NCBI GenBank assembly: GCA_023230905.1
Contig: JALNWL010000130.1
Location: 1 to 7,313, forward strand
Direction of reading: 5' to 3'
From: Syntrophales bacterium
GTDB lineage: Bacteria; Desulfobacterota; Syntrophia; Syntrophales; UBA2251
DNA: 7,313 bases
Part shown: piece after piece, positions 1-7,171 of the stretch
How positions within the stretch are numbered: the first letter of the stretch is position 1
Layout: every line of letters starts with the position of its first letter
Translations under genes and position numbers: made by a program
Notes under the pieces: generated by a model
Seen by the model: the letters and a program-made list of their open reading frames with translations, nothing else
Database searches by the model: none
What the model was told of the DNA's origin: nothing

Positions 1-15
1 GGCGCCGATATTCGA

Positions 16-44
16 TTGACAAGCCCCGTCGACCTTCTTATAGT
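16..44 (+). promoter_or_regulatory. sigma70-type promoter of the CoA-transferase gene
   Basis: A perfect -35 hexamer TTGACA (16-21) is separated by exactly 17 bp from TATAGT (39-44), which matches the TATAAT consensus at five of six positions. Transcription would start near 51, giving a leader of about 48 nt. No operator-like repeat is obvious in the 98 bp upstream of the gene, so the sequence suggests strong, possibly constitutive expression. The call rests on consensus match only. Confidence 0.75.
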
Positions 45-86
45 TTTTCGCCGACCGGGAAAATAAATCGCTTCAGGAAATCCCTC

Positions 87-96
87 AAGGAGGAGG
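87..96 (+). promoter_or_regulatory. Shine-Dalgarno site of the CoA-transferase gene
   Basis: AAGGAGGAGG precedes the ATG at 99. The core AAGGAGG (87-93) is complementary to the 16S rRNA tail and lies 5 nt from the start codon. This near-ideal site fixes the start at 99 and predicts efficient translation. Confidence 0.85.
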
Positions 97-98
97 CC

Positions 99-2078
99 AT
101 GCCGGATATTCAGCACCCCCTGCACCGGGACCTCACCGCGGGCATGCGGCGAGGCAAGATCGTCAGCATCGAGGAGGCCGCCGACCTGATCCAGGACAAC
201 GATGTGATCGGCTTCAACGGCATCATCGGGATCGGCTGTCCCGACGAAATCATCTGCGCCCTTGAGAAGAAATTTCTCGAAACGGGCCATCCCCGGAACC
301 TCACGTTCTTCTACGCCTCGACCCTGGGAGACGGCAACGAGATGGGCCTGCAGCATCTCGCGCACGAGGGCCTGGTCAAAAAGGTCATCGGCGGACATTT
401 CGGCAAGACCCCCAAGCTCACCCAGTTGGCCCTGGACGGGAAAATCGAAGGCTACAACCTGCCGCAGGGCGTCCTGTCCGTCATGATCCGGGACATCGCC
501 GGCGGGCGCCCGCGGACGATCACCAAGGTCGGCCTGGGAACCTTCGTGGACCCCCGCTTCGGTGGAGGGAAACTCAACGCGAACACGAAGGAGGACCTCG
601 TGGAGGTGATCGCCTTCGACGGCCAGGAATATCTCGCCTACAAGCCCCCCCGGCTCAACATCGCCATCATCAAGGCGACGACCGCCGATCTCGAGGGCAA
701 CATCGGCTTCGAGAAGGAGCCCCTATATCTGGACGCCCTCTCCCTCGCCACGGCGGCGAAGAACTGCGGCGGATTCGTCCTGGTCCAGGTCGAGGGACTC
801 GCCGAGCGGGGCGCCCTGCCGATGCGCAGCGTGATCATCCCCGGCGCCCTCGTGGACTGCGTCGCCGTCGTCACGAACACGGAGCACCATCGCCAGACGG
901 CGGCAACCCTCTACAATCCGGCTTACGCCCATCAATACCGGATCCCCGTGACCCTGGTGCCTCCCATCCCCCTGAACGAGCGCAAGATCATCGCCCGCCG
1001 GGCCGCGTTCGAACTCAAGCCCAACAGCATCGTCAACCTGGGCATCGGCGTGCCGGAATCCATCTCCAGCGTGGCGGCGGAAGAGGGAATCCAGGAATAC
1101 CTGACCCTGACGTCCGAGCCCGGCATCATCGGGGGCGTGCCCGCCGGCGGCGGGGACTTCGGCGCCGCCGTCAACGTGGACGCCCTGATCGCCATGAGCC
1201 ACCAGTTCGATTTCTACGACGGCGGCGGGCTGGACGTGGCCTTCCTCGGCTTGGCCGAGGCCGACGAGGCGGGCAACCTGAACGTCAGCCGTTTCGGCCC
1301 CAGGATCGCCGGGTGCGGGGGCTTCATCGACATCAGCCAGAACGCCCGGAAGGTGGTCTTCATGGGGACCTTCACCGCCGGCGGCCTGAAGATCGACCTC
1401 CGCGACGGCGAGATGAAGATCGTCCAGGAGGGGAAGGTGCACAAATTCGTCAAGCGGGTGGAGGAGGTCACCTTTTCCGGCGCCGTGGCCGCGGCGGACC
1501 GAAAGTACGTTCTCTACGTCACGGAGCGCTGCGTCTTCAAATTGACGCCCGAAGGCCTGGAACTCATCGAGGTGGCGCCGGGGATCGACGTGGAACGGGA
1601 CATCGTGGGGCAGATGGACTTCAAGCCCGTCATCCGCCAGGCCCCCCGCCTGATGGATCACCGCCTGTTCAAACCCGTGCCCATGGAGCTCAAGAAGGAC
1701 CTCCTGGACATCCCGATTGTGAATCGCCTGCGCTATCAGCCGGAGGACAACCTCTTCTTCGTCAATTTCGAGGGCCTGGCGATCCGCAGCCGGGAGCAGA
1801 TCGACGAGATCCGCGCGGCGGTGTCGGCCGTCATGGAACCCCTGGGAAAGAAGGTTCGCACCATCGTGAACTACGACAATTTCGATCTAAGCCCGGAACT
1901 GGTCGACTATTACACGGAAATGGTCAGCTACGTGGTCGGCAAGTATTATGACAAGGTCAGCCGCTATTCCACGGGGGCGTTCCTGCGCATGAAGCTGGGG
2001 GACAAGCTCAACGAAAGGGGCATGTCGCCCCGTATCTACGAAACGCCGGAAGAGGCGCGTGAGGAGATCGACGTGTAG
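99..2078 (+). CDS. family I acyl-CoA:acetate/3-ketoacid CoA-transferase with C-terminal extension
   Basis: This cytoplasmic enzyme should move CoA between short-chain acyl-CoA and a free acid such as acetate or a 3-keto acid. The family works through a glutamyl-CoA thioester. The protein (659 aa) fuses both halves of a class I CoA-transferase: an alpha-like half (about 15-290) with the glycine loop GIIGIGCP, and a beta-like half (about 300-520) with LGIGVPES. The expected catalytic glutamate is Glu340 in LTSEPGIIGG, followed by the conserved GCGGFIDISQNARKVVFMGTF stretch. Single-chain relatives such as E. coli YdiF and clostridial propionate CoA-transferase are about 520-530 aa, so residues from about 535 to 659 are extra. 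That region has an alternating strand/helix pattern (strands near 552-559 and in VRTIVNYDNF) and could be a STAS/SpoIIAA-like domain. The ATG at 99 is supported by a strong ribosome site. The family call is firm; the substrate cannot be read from sequence. Confidence 0.93.
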   Translation: MPDIQHPLHRDLTAGMRRGKIVSIEEAADLIQDNDVIGFNGIIGIGCPDEIICALEKKFLETGHPRNLTFFYASTLGDGNEMGLQHLAHEGLVKKVIGGHFGKTPKLTQLALDGKIEGYNLPQGVLSVMIRDIAGGRPRTITKVGLGTFVDPRFGGGKLNANTKEDLVEVIAFDGQEYLAYKPPRLNIAIIKATTADLEGNIGFEKEPLYLDALSLATAAKNCGGFVLVQVEGLAERGALPMRSVIIPGALVDCVAVVTNTEHHRQTAATLYNPAYAHQYRIPVTLVPPIPLNERKIIARRAAFELKPNSIVNLGIGVPESISSVAAEEGIQEYLTLTSEPGIIGGVPAGGGDFGAAVNVDALIAMSHQFDFYDGGGLDVAFLGLAEADEAGNLNVSRFGPRIAGCGGFIDISQNARKVVFMGTFTAGGLKIDLRDGEMKIVQEGKVHKFVKRVEEVTFSGAVAAADRKYVLYVTERCVFKLTPEGLELIEVAPGIDVERDIVGQMDFKPVIRQAPRLMDHRLFKPVPMELKKDLLDIPIVNRLRYQPEDNLFFVNFEGLAIRSREQIDEIRAAVSAVMEPLGKKVRTIVNYDNFDLSPELVDYYTEMVSYVVGKYYDKVSRYSTGAFLRMKLGDKLNERGMSPRIYETPEEAREEIDV

Positions 2079-2119
2079 GGGCGGCGCATCGGCCGATAGC
2101 CGTTATCCTGCCTTTATCC

Positions 2120-2148
2120 TTGACAGATCAACGACCGTCGCTTACTGT
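2120..2148 (+). promoter_or_regulatory. putative sigma70 promoter of the patatin gene
   Basis: In the 102-bp gap between the CoA-transferase and patatin genes, a perfect TTGACA (2120-2125) is followed after 17 bp by TACTGT (2143-2148). The second element keeps the most important -10 positions (first T, second A, last T) but matches only three of six bases. Transcription would begin near 2155, about 26 nt before the patatin ATG. The patatin gene may therefore be expressed both by read-through and from its own start site. Confidence 0.5.
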
Positions 2149-2180
2149 GGGCGACAAAAACAACCCCGGAATCGAATGCC

Positions 2181-3230
2181 ATGAAGAAGAAGCCCGCACG
2201 GACCACCGCTCAAGCCGAAGCGAAAAAGATCAATTTGGCGCTGCAGGGCGGGGGAGCCCACGGCGCCTTCACCTGGGGCGTTCTGGACCGTCTGCTCGAC
2301 GACGAGCGCATCAACATCGAAGGCATCGTCGGCACCAGCGCCGGCGCCGTCAATGCCTCCATTCTCGCCTACGGCCTGATCGCGGGCGGGCGCACAAAGG
2401 CCCAAGAGCTTCTGCGCCGGTTCTGGGAATTCAACTCCAAAAACGGCCGATGTTCACCGTTCCAGCCGACCTTCTTCGACAAGCTCTACGGCAGCAAGGG
2501 GTCGATGGAATTCTCCCCCTGGTGGCAGACGTTCGACGTCCTCTCGCGGATGTTTTCCCCCTACCAGTGGAACCCCAACGATACGAACGTCTTTCGGGAC
2601 ATCCTCGAGGAGCTGATCGACTTTCCGGTGCTGCAGAGGGCGCACACCGTCCGGCTCTTCATCTGCGCCACGAACGTCCTGACCGGGCGGCTGAAGGTTT
2701 TCGAAAACCAGGAGATCACGCCGAAGATGATCCTGGCCTCCGCCTGCCTGCCCTACCTGTATCAGGCGCCCGAAATCGACGGGGAGTACTACTGGGACGG
2801 CGGTTATATGGGCAATCCGCCCATCTTCCCCGTCATCTACAACACGGACTGCCAGGACGTCCTGATCGTCCAGATCAATCCGATCAACATTCACGAGGTG
2901 CCCCGAAGCGCCAACGCCATCTTCGACCGGATCAACACGCTGAGCTTCAACTCCAGCCTCATGCGCGAGATGAGGGCCATCCATTTCGTGACGTCCCTGA
3001 TCGAAAAGGGGGAACTGGATCCGGCCAAATACAAGCACACGTTCATCCACACCATCGATGCCGAGGAACAGATGTCCAAGCTGACGGCCTCGAGCAAGAT
3101 GAATCTGGACATGGAATTTCTGAAATACCTGTTCGAGACCGGACGGGAAAAGGCCGGGGAATTCCTCGCGAACCACTACGACGACATCGGCCGGAAATCC
3201 TCCACCGATCTGGCGGCGAAATTCTTCTGA
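2181..3230 (+). CDS. patatin-like phospholipase / acyl-ester hydrolase
   Basis: This is a predicted serine lipid hydrolase (349 aa) of the patatin family, acting on phospholipid or other acyl esters with a Ser-Asp dyad. The oxyanion-hole motif GGGAHG is at residues 23-28. The nucleophile elbow GTSAG has Ser53, and the catalytic Asp206 sits in DGGYMGNPP, so all signature elements are intact. The C-terminal third contains the FNSSLMREMRAI stretch, a type seen in bacterial stand-alone patatins. There is no signal peptide or membrane segment; the N-terminus is basic (MKKKPAR), so the protein is probably cytoplasmic or peripheral at the inner membrane. The ATG at 2181 has only a weak upstream GGA and no clear Shine-Dalgarno site, so translation may be modest. 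It lies 102 bp after the CoA-transferase gene on the same strand. The real substrate is unknown; membrane lipid, lysophospholipid or a storage polyester are possible. Confidence 0.9.
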   Translation: MKKKPARTTAQAEAKKINLALQGGGAHGAFTWGVLDRLLDDERINIEGIVGTSAGAVNASILAYGLIAGGRTKAQELLRRFWEFNSKNGRCSPFQPTFFDKLYGSKGSMEFSPWWQTFDVLSRMFSPYQWNPNDTNVFRDILEELIDFPVLQRAHTVRLFICATNVLTGRLKVFENQEITPKMILASACLPYLYQAPEIDGEYYWDGGYMGNPPIFPVIYNTDCQDVLIVQINPINIHEVPRSANAIFDRINTLSFNSSLMREMRAIHFVTSLIEKGELDPAKYKHTFIHTIDAEEQMSKLTASSKMNLDMEFLKYLFETGREKAGEFLANHYDDIGRKSSTDLAAKFF

Positions 3231-3314
3231 CGCGGCATCCTGAATTTGTCAACATCCATCGGAAACGCATTTGCCGCCCCAACGGATCGTGGTGTTGCGG
3301 ATCCCGGCGGCGGC

Positions 3315-3336
3315 AAGGGGGTTCCCCCGTTTTTTT
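3315..3336 (+). terminator. Rho-independent terminator after the patatin gene
   Basis: A short GC hairpin (GGGGG 3317-3321, CCCCC 3324-3328, realistically four pairs with a GTTC loop) is followed after one G by seven T residues (3330-3336). It lies 85 bp past the patatin stop codon, in the gap between two convergent genes. It is oriented to stop plus-strand transcripts before they run antisense into the CHAT gene. In the opposite direction it lacks a T-run, so it is a poor terminator for the CHAT transcript. The stem is short. Confidence 0.6.
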
Positions 3337-3373
3337 GCCTGTTCGGGAGGCAGCTCGTTTCTTTTCCGGCGGA

Positions 3374-6334
3374 TCATTCCGGCTTGCCGACCATGATAAA
3401 GGCTCCCCAATAAAACGGGTGCGGGTTTTGTTTCATCATCTTCAGCTTGGCTTCGCGTAACGCGGACGCCTTCAAGGCCCCCCGCGACATCCGCGTGTAG
3501 AATTCGGTCATCAGGGTCGTCGTTTCGGCGCTGGGGACGTTCCACAGGCTCATCATGAGAGTCTTCGCGCCCGACATCAGGAAGGCGCGTTTCAGGCCGA
3601 AGACCCCTTCTCCGGCCCGGATGTCTCCCGTGCCCGTTTCGCACGCCGAAAGCGTGACCAGGTCGGTCCCGCGCAGGTTCAGCCCCAGAACCCGTTCGGC
3701 GCTCACCAATCCGTGATCCGTCCCCACCCGGATGGAGGCATTGGCGCCGGCCAGCGCAACACCGGAACGCAGCATGGGGTTCTGAACGGGGTCATTCAAG
3801 TTTGTCAGGACAGGCTCCTGGAGCAGAATCCTCACCCCCCGGGTCGCCGCGGAGGCCGTGGCATTCCCGTTCAGAAAATATCCATGCGTGGCAATGTGCA
3901 GGATCCGGGGATGTCTCACGGCGAACAGATTCTCCTCAACGGCTTCGCGGCCCTCGTAGAGATCGACCCGGTAACCCGAGGCCTTCAGAAGGGTCCCGAT
4001 GGCCTCCGCCTCCTGTTTCGTATCGGGCAATCTGTCAAAGTGAACCCCGCTGAAGATGCCGACAGCCGGACGCCGGCCATCTTCGGCCGCTTCAACGGCG
4101 GGTGTCTGCGTGTCACCCTGTCCGGGTCGCTTCAAATCAAAGTCCGGGTCGGCGAGGATCACCGCCCGTCCGACCGGAGGATCAACCGTGTCGAACCGGG
4201 CAAGATCACGGCCGGAGGCGACATAGTTGATCCGGTAGTCTTCCACGGCGTAGCGGCCGCTTTCGCTCTTCAGAACCTCCAGGGGGATCAGGTTCAGGAG
4301 GCCGTCCGGACTGACGTATAGCCGGGTCCGCACGTTCAGACCAGGAAGCAGCGGATTGAGCAGCATCCGGTACAGCTGGACGGCATCCCTCTCCAGACGC
4401 GTCGGATCGTGGTCCGGCCGTCCCGCGGCCTTCTTCCTCATTTCTTTCAAATAGCTGCCGATAACGGCATCGAGCGCATCCCGATCCGCAATGTCCAAGA
4501 GTCTGACCGGATCCTTGCCGCCGGAAGCCACAACGAAAGCGGCGTAGTGCATCCTCCCGGGCATCTGCCGGCTGAAATCCGTCATGGCGATCTCGGCAAA
4601 ATCGACATACACGGCATCGGGCGGCAGGAGTTCCGTCAACCGGGCGATATCGACCTTGCCGATCCTGCGTTCAAACGCATAATCCCTGCTGAGCCCGCTC
4701 AGCTCGGCCTCCAGGGCCTGTTTCCGCTTTTCCAGCCGGCTGGCCGTTTCGGCGGCCCCCCGCTGGCGGGCGGCCTGTCCTCCAAAGAGCTGGATGCCCC
4801 CCAGCTCGCGCCTGACCCGGACAAGTTCATCGAACTTCCGCCGCAGGACGGGATCGTCGGAGCGGTACAGGGCATCCCCGTATCGCCCCTGGGCCTCCTG
4901 TACGGCCCCTTTCCATCTCAGCCAGACGGTCATGGCCTCCCCGAGCGCTTCCGGGTCGGATGCGCCATGCTGCAACAGGTGGGACAGATAAAGTTTGACC
5001 TGGTGCAGCATGGAGGACACATAGTTAAGCTTCTGCTGCTCGGAAAGGATCAGAAAGGCATCCTCCCGTTTCTGTTCGTTGATGCCGATGGCGCCGGCAA
5101 ACATCCGGTTGGCCTCGCGATGCCGGCCTCGGGCCGCGAGCACATTCCCCAGGTTGGACAGATAGACGGCCAGGCTTTCATGCCGCGATCCCAGCGATGC
5201 CCGGGCCGTCTCCAGGACCTGCCGGAGGACGGATTCCGCCTGTTCATATTCCCCCCGGTAAATATGAATGACCGCAATAGTGTTAAGGCAGCGCAGGGTT
5301 TTGGGATGGCTCCCGCCCAGGGTGTTTTGCAGGATGGGGAGGGCGTGTCCGGCAACCTTCAGCGCGTCCCGGTAATTGCCCATTTCCTGATACAACTGGG
5401 CCAGACTGACATAATACTCGGCGACCACGGGTTGGGGCTTGTCGCCGTAGGCCGTGCTGGCGCTATTGATGGCTTCGGTCAGCAGTTTTTCCGCCCGGGC
5501 GTACTGACCGGTTGCCGAATACAGGACGCCGAGATCGCCTTTGACGCGCGCCACCTCCGGGTGTTCTTCCCCCAGAATCGGCTGAAAGATCCCCAGTGCC
5601 CGCATTGTCAGGGATTCCGCGTCCTCATGGCGCTTCATCTCGAAGTACAGGTTCGCCAGGTTCAGCATGCGCCGCCCCCACTCCAGCCGACGGCCGTCCA
5701 TGGAAATCTTCATCCTTTGGCTGAGACGGTCCGGCTCAGCCTTCTTTTCGGCCATCGCGAGAACACGCTTCAACAGCGGCTCCGCATCCGCATACCGGGC
5801 AAGGTTCATATACAAAACCGCGAGGTTGCTGAGCAGGGCCGCTTCACCCTCCCCGCTTTCATCCCGGAGGGACTTTTGCATGTCGACGGCCCGCAGATAC
5901 AACGCTTCCGCGTCGCCATAGCGCCCCATCTCCCTGTACAGTCCGGCCAGGTTGTTCAGCGCCGACACCGTATATTCGGGGGGCAGGTCCGGCCCTCTCC
6001 TGACCAGATCAAGCGCCGCGATCAGGTTGGTTTCCGCGTCCGCGAACCTTCCCATCGCCCGGTAAACAGCGGCCACCCGGTCAATGGCGGGCGCCGTTCC
6101 GGCTGACTCCTGGCCGTAGAGGCCCCTGGCCATGTCGAGGGTCCTCAAGGCCTGTTGCAGTGCGTCATCGAGGCGCCCGTCTTTCAGGAGCCTGTTGATC
6201 CGATCATAGCGGGCCTGCAGCAGATCCGCCGTAACCGCGTCGCTGCCGCACACGTTTCCAGGCATCGACAACAGCAGCATCGCCAAGCAAACGGCTGTCT
6301 TGAGGAATAGACCGATCATACGACGGTTCAGCAT
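3374..6334 (-). CDS. exported TPR-CHAT caspase-like protease
   Basis: This is a large two-part protein (986 aa from the ATG at 6334). The N-terminus (MLNRRMIGLFLKTAVCLAML) is a basic stretch plus hydrophobic core followed by a small-residue site (VCG before SDA), so a Sec signal peptide is likely. Residues about 30-430 form eight or nine kinesin-light-chain-type TPRs, for example LNNLAGLYREMGRYGDAEAL. A helical, charged, coiled-coil-like linker runs to about 560. The CHAT domain then extends to the C-terminus: YVSPDGLLNLIPLEVL, YRINYVASGRDLA, His817 in HIATHGYF, Cys898 in LSACETGTGD, and HPFYWGAFIMVG at the end. The His/Cys pair is the expected caspase-clan dyad, so protease activity is plausible. 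The TPRs probably bind a protein partner. A TTG at 6364 and an ATG at 6319 in the same frame are alternative starts; none has a strong ribosome site, and 6334 gives the best signal peptide. The gene is divergent from the secreted 189-aa protein gene. The family call is sure; the target is unknown. Confidence 0.92.
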   Translation of the reverse strand: MLNRRMIGLFLKTAVCLAMLLLSMPGNVCGSDAVTADLLQARYDRINRLLKDGRLDDALQQALRTLDMARGLYGQESAGTAPAIDRVAAVYRAMGRFADAETNLIAALDLVRRGPDLPPEYTVSALNNLAGLYREMGRYGDAEALYLRAVDMQKSLRDESGEGEAALLSNLAVLYMNLARYADAEPLLKRVLAMAEKKAEPDRLSQRMKISMDGRRLEWGRRMLNLANLYFEMKRHEDAESLTMRALGIFQPILGEEHPEVARVKGDLGVLYSATGQYARAEKLLTEAINSASTAYGDKPQPVVAEYYVSLAQLYQEMGNYRDALKVAGHALPILQNTLGGSHPKTLRCLNTIAVIHIYRGEYEQAESVLRQVLETARASLGSRHESLAVYLSNLGNVLAARGRHREANRMFAGAIGINEQKREDAFLILSEQQKLNYVSSMLHQVKLYLSHLLQHGASDPEALGEAMTVWLRWKGAVQEAQGRYGDALYRSDDPVLRRKFDELVRVRRELGGIQLFGGQAARQRGAAETASRLEKRKQALEAELSGLSRDYAFERRIGKVDIARLTELLPPDAVYVDFAEIAMTDFSRQMPGRMHYAAFVVASGGKDPVRLLDIADRDALDAVIGSYLKEMRKKAAGRPDHDPTRLERDAVQLYRMLLNPLLPGLNVRTRLYVSPDGLLNLIPLEVLKSESGRYAVEDYRINYVASGRDLARFDTVDPPVGRAVILADPDFDLKRPGQGDTQTPAVEAAEDGRRPAVGIFSGVHFDRLPDTKQEAEAIGTLLKASGYRVDLYEGREAVEENLFAVRHPRILHIATHGYFLNGNATASAATRGVRILLQEPVLTNLNDPVQNPMLRSGVALAGANASIRVGTDHGLVSAERVLGLNLRGTDLVTLSACETGTGDIRAGEGVFGLKRAFLMSGAKTLMMSLWNVPSAETTTLMTEFYTRMSRGALKASALREAKLKMMKQNPHPFYWGAFIMVGKPE

Positions 6335-6371
6335 GGCCACACCATGAGACGACCCCGGGCGCAACGGTCAT

Positions 6372-6377
6372 CTAATA
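6372..6377 (-). promoter_or_regulatory. possible -10 element of the TPR-CHAT gene
   Basis: Read on the minus strand, this is TATTAG, 37 bp upstream of the ATG at 6334. Transcription would start near 6365. No recognisable -35 hexamer lies 16-18 bp further up; that position is occupied by the inverted repeat at 6383-6400. If this element is real, expression may depend on an activator or be weak. Confidence 0.25.
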
Positions 6378-6382
6378 CCGAT

Positions 6383-6400
6383 GCCCGGACGCAACCGGGC
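6383..6400. promoter_or_regulatory. perfect inverted repeat in the divergent promoter region
   Basis: GCCCGG and CCGGGC are exact 6-bp arms around a 6-base centre (ACGCAA). On the plus strand the repeat is followed at once by TTTTGACA. It could be an operator for a dimeric regulator that controls both divergent genes, because it touches the promoter elements on both sides. It could also be a short terminator-like hairpin (six GC pairs, then TTTT) that stops antisense transcripts leaving the CHAT gene. The sequence alone does not decide between these. Confidence 0.45.
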
Positions 6401-6413
6401 TTTTGACACGACC

Positions 6414-6442
6414 TTGGCAATCCCGTTAAAAAGTGCTACAGT
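6414..6442 (+). promoter_or_regulatory. extended -10 promoter of the secreted-protein gene
   Basis: TTGGCA (6414-6419, five of six matches to TTGACA) lies 17 bp before TACAGT (6437-6442, four of six matches), with a TG at 6434-6435 that makes an extended -10. The predicted start near 6449 leaves a leader of about 24 nt. An overlapping alternative is the perfect TTGACA at 6403-6408, 17 bp from TTAAAA (6426-6431), whose -10 is poorer. Confidence 0.55.
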
Positions 6443-6458
6443 CCGGAACCTATCCTTC

Positions 6459-6466
6459 AAGGGAGG
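6459..6466 (+). promoter_or_regulatory. Shine-Dalgarno site that decides the start of the secreted-protein gene
   Basis: AAGGGAGG ends directly against a TTG codon at 6467 but lies 6 nt before a GTG at 6473. Ribosomes need a spacer of roughly 5-9 nt, so the GTG is the start and the TTG cannot be. Confidence 0.8.
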
Positions 6467-6472
6467 TTGCCC

Positions 6473-7042
6473 GTGAAAACAAAAGCCGTCTGCCTGTCCC
6501 TGCTGTTTCTCTTGATCACGGCGTTCGAACTTACGCCATTTCCGTCCTTCGCGCAAGACGGGGCCGAACAGCGCCGGCGCTTGCGCGGGGATGCCGCGCA
6601 ACACATGGTCGATGAAGCGACCCGGGCGGTGGATCAGGCAAACCGCGACAGAAGGCGCATCCGTCCGAATGTCGCTCCCGACCGTGCCGCGCGGCAAACC
6701 GACACGGGGCGGTATGGCGGCGATGATATCAACCCTGCCCAGACCTCCGACGACCCCACCTACGGCTATACCCGGGAGAACCCGGTCAAGTTGGGCGGAG
6801 ACTCAGGTTCGGGGGCGGCCTACTCCCACGTGTATCTCAAACAGTTGCGTGACAAAAATCGCCGGCCGTTCAAATACTACCGGGTCGGCAATGTCGGCGC
6901 AGGTCCGGACGGCCACATCACCGATCAATACAAGCTGACCGATTCCGATGGAAGCGAATTCACCCTCTTTATCGATATGTACCACCCCGAAAAGAATCCA
7001 CTGGATTGTCTGGCGCCCAAGGGCATGTTCATGGCCCCATGA
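6473..7042 (+). CDS. secreted protein of unknown function
   Basis: This 189-aa protein starts at a GTG with a well-spaced ribosome site. Residues 1-27 form a clear Sec signal peptide: MKTKAVC, then a leucine-rich core, then PSFA, with likely cleavage before QDG. The first part of the mature chain (about 28-85) is Arg/Asp/Gln-rich and looks partly helical, then disordered. A compact C-terminal region (about 96-189) starts with YGYTRENPVKLGG. It continues through SHVYLKQLRDKNRRPFKYYRVG, DQYKLTDSDG and FTLFIDMYHPEK, and ends in CLAPKGMF. This tail resembles a widespread type of small exported protein with a YGYT-ENP-GG signature and no known role; that resemblance is from memory and unverified. 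The mature protein has a single cysteine, Cys179. There is no lipobox, so it is probably soluble in the periplasm or outside the cell. It is transcribed divergently from the TPR-CHAT gene, whose product is also exported, so it could be a partner or substrate; this is inference only. Confidence 0.85.
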   Translation: MKTKAVCLSLLFLLITAFELTPFPSFAQDGAEQRRRLRGDAAQHMVDEATRAVDQANRDRRRIRPNVAPDRAARQTDTGRYGGDDINPAQTSDDPTYGYTRENPVKLGGDSGSGAAYSHVYLKQLRDKNRRPFKYYRVGNVGAGPDGHITDQYKLTDSDGSEFTLFIDMYHPEKNPLDCLAPKGMFMAP

Positions 7043-7171
7043 TTTAAGCCTGTCCCCGCATCTTTGATCAGGACCCTGCAGGCCCGTACGGATCATCGGA
7101 TGATTTCTGCCTGAAACGGATCCCTGACGGCCGCGGGATGCCGGGAAGGGGCTCGAAGGGAGAGGTCCGTT

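Noticed and set aside
723..1661. 312-codon open frame on the minus strand
   Set aside because: It is antisense to the CoA-transferase core, and its Asp/His/Val-rich composition mirrors the codon pattern of the real gene. It shows no motif or ribosome site.
2081..2105. Terminator between the CoA-transferase and patatin genes, from the palindrome ATCGGCCGAT with flanking CGGC/GCCG
   Set aside because: The central palindrome leaves only a small loop, the outer arms are offset by an unpaired base, and no T-run follows.
2120..3460. 446-codon plus-strand frame overlapping the patatin gene
   Set aside because: It begins at the TTG of a promoter-like -35 element, is Arg/Pro/His-rich, and runs in a different frame from the patatin motifs GGGAHG, GTSAG and DGG.
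4409..6106. 565-codon open frame on the plus strand
   Set aside because: It lies antisense inside the TPR part of the CHAT gene, whose family motifs are unmistakable. Its translation is rich in Gln, His, Pro and Gly with no recognisable motif, as expected for a shadow frame in GC-rich coding DNA.
6233..6334. Lipoprotein signal in the CHAT protein (Cys near the end of the signal peptide)
   Set aside because: The residues before that cysteine are G-N-V, which do not fit the lipobox pattern of Leu, small residue, Gly/Ala, Cys. Ordinary signal peptidase cleavage fits better.
3374..6334. Link to a type III-E CRISPR (Craspase-like) or other cytoplasmic immune system
   Set aside because: There are no CRISPR repeats, Cas genes or toxin-like partner genes in the window, and the protein appears exported, unlike the CRISPR-associated TPR-CHAT protein.
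7092..7107. Terminator after the secreted-protein gene (ATCAT-CGG-ATGAT, then TTC)
   Set aside because: It has five mostly AT pairs, a three-base loop and no real T-run, so it is too weak to call.
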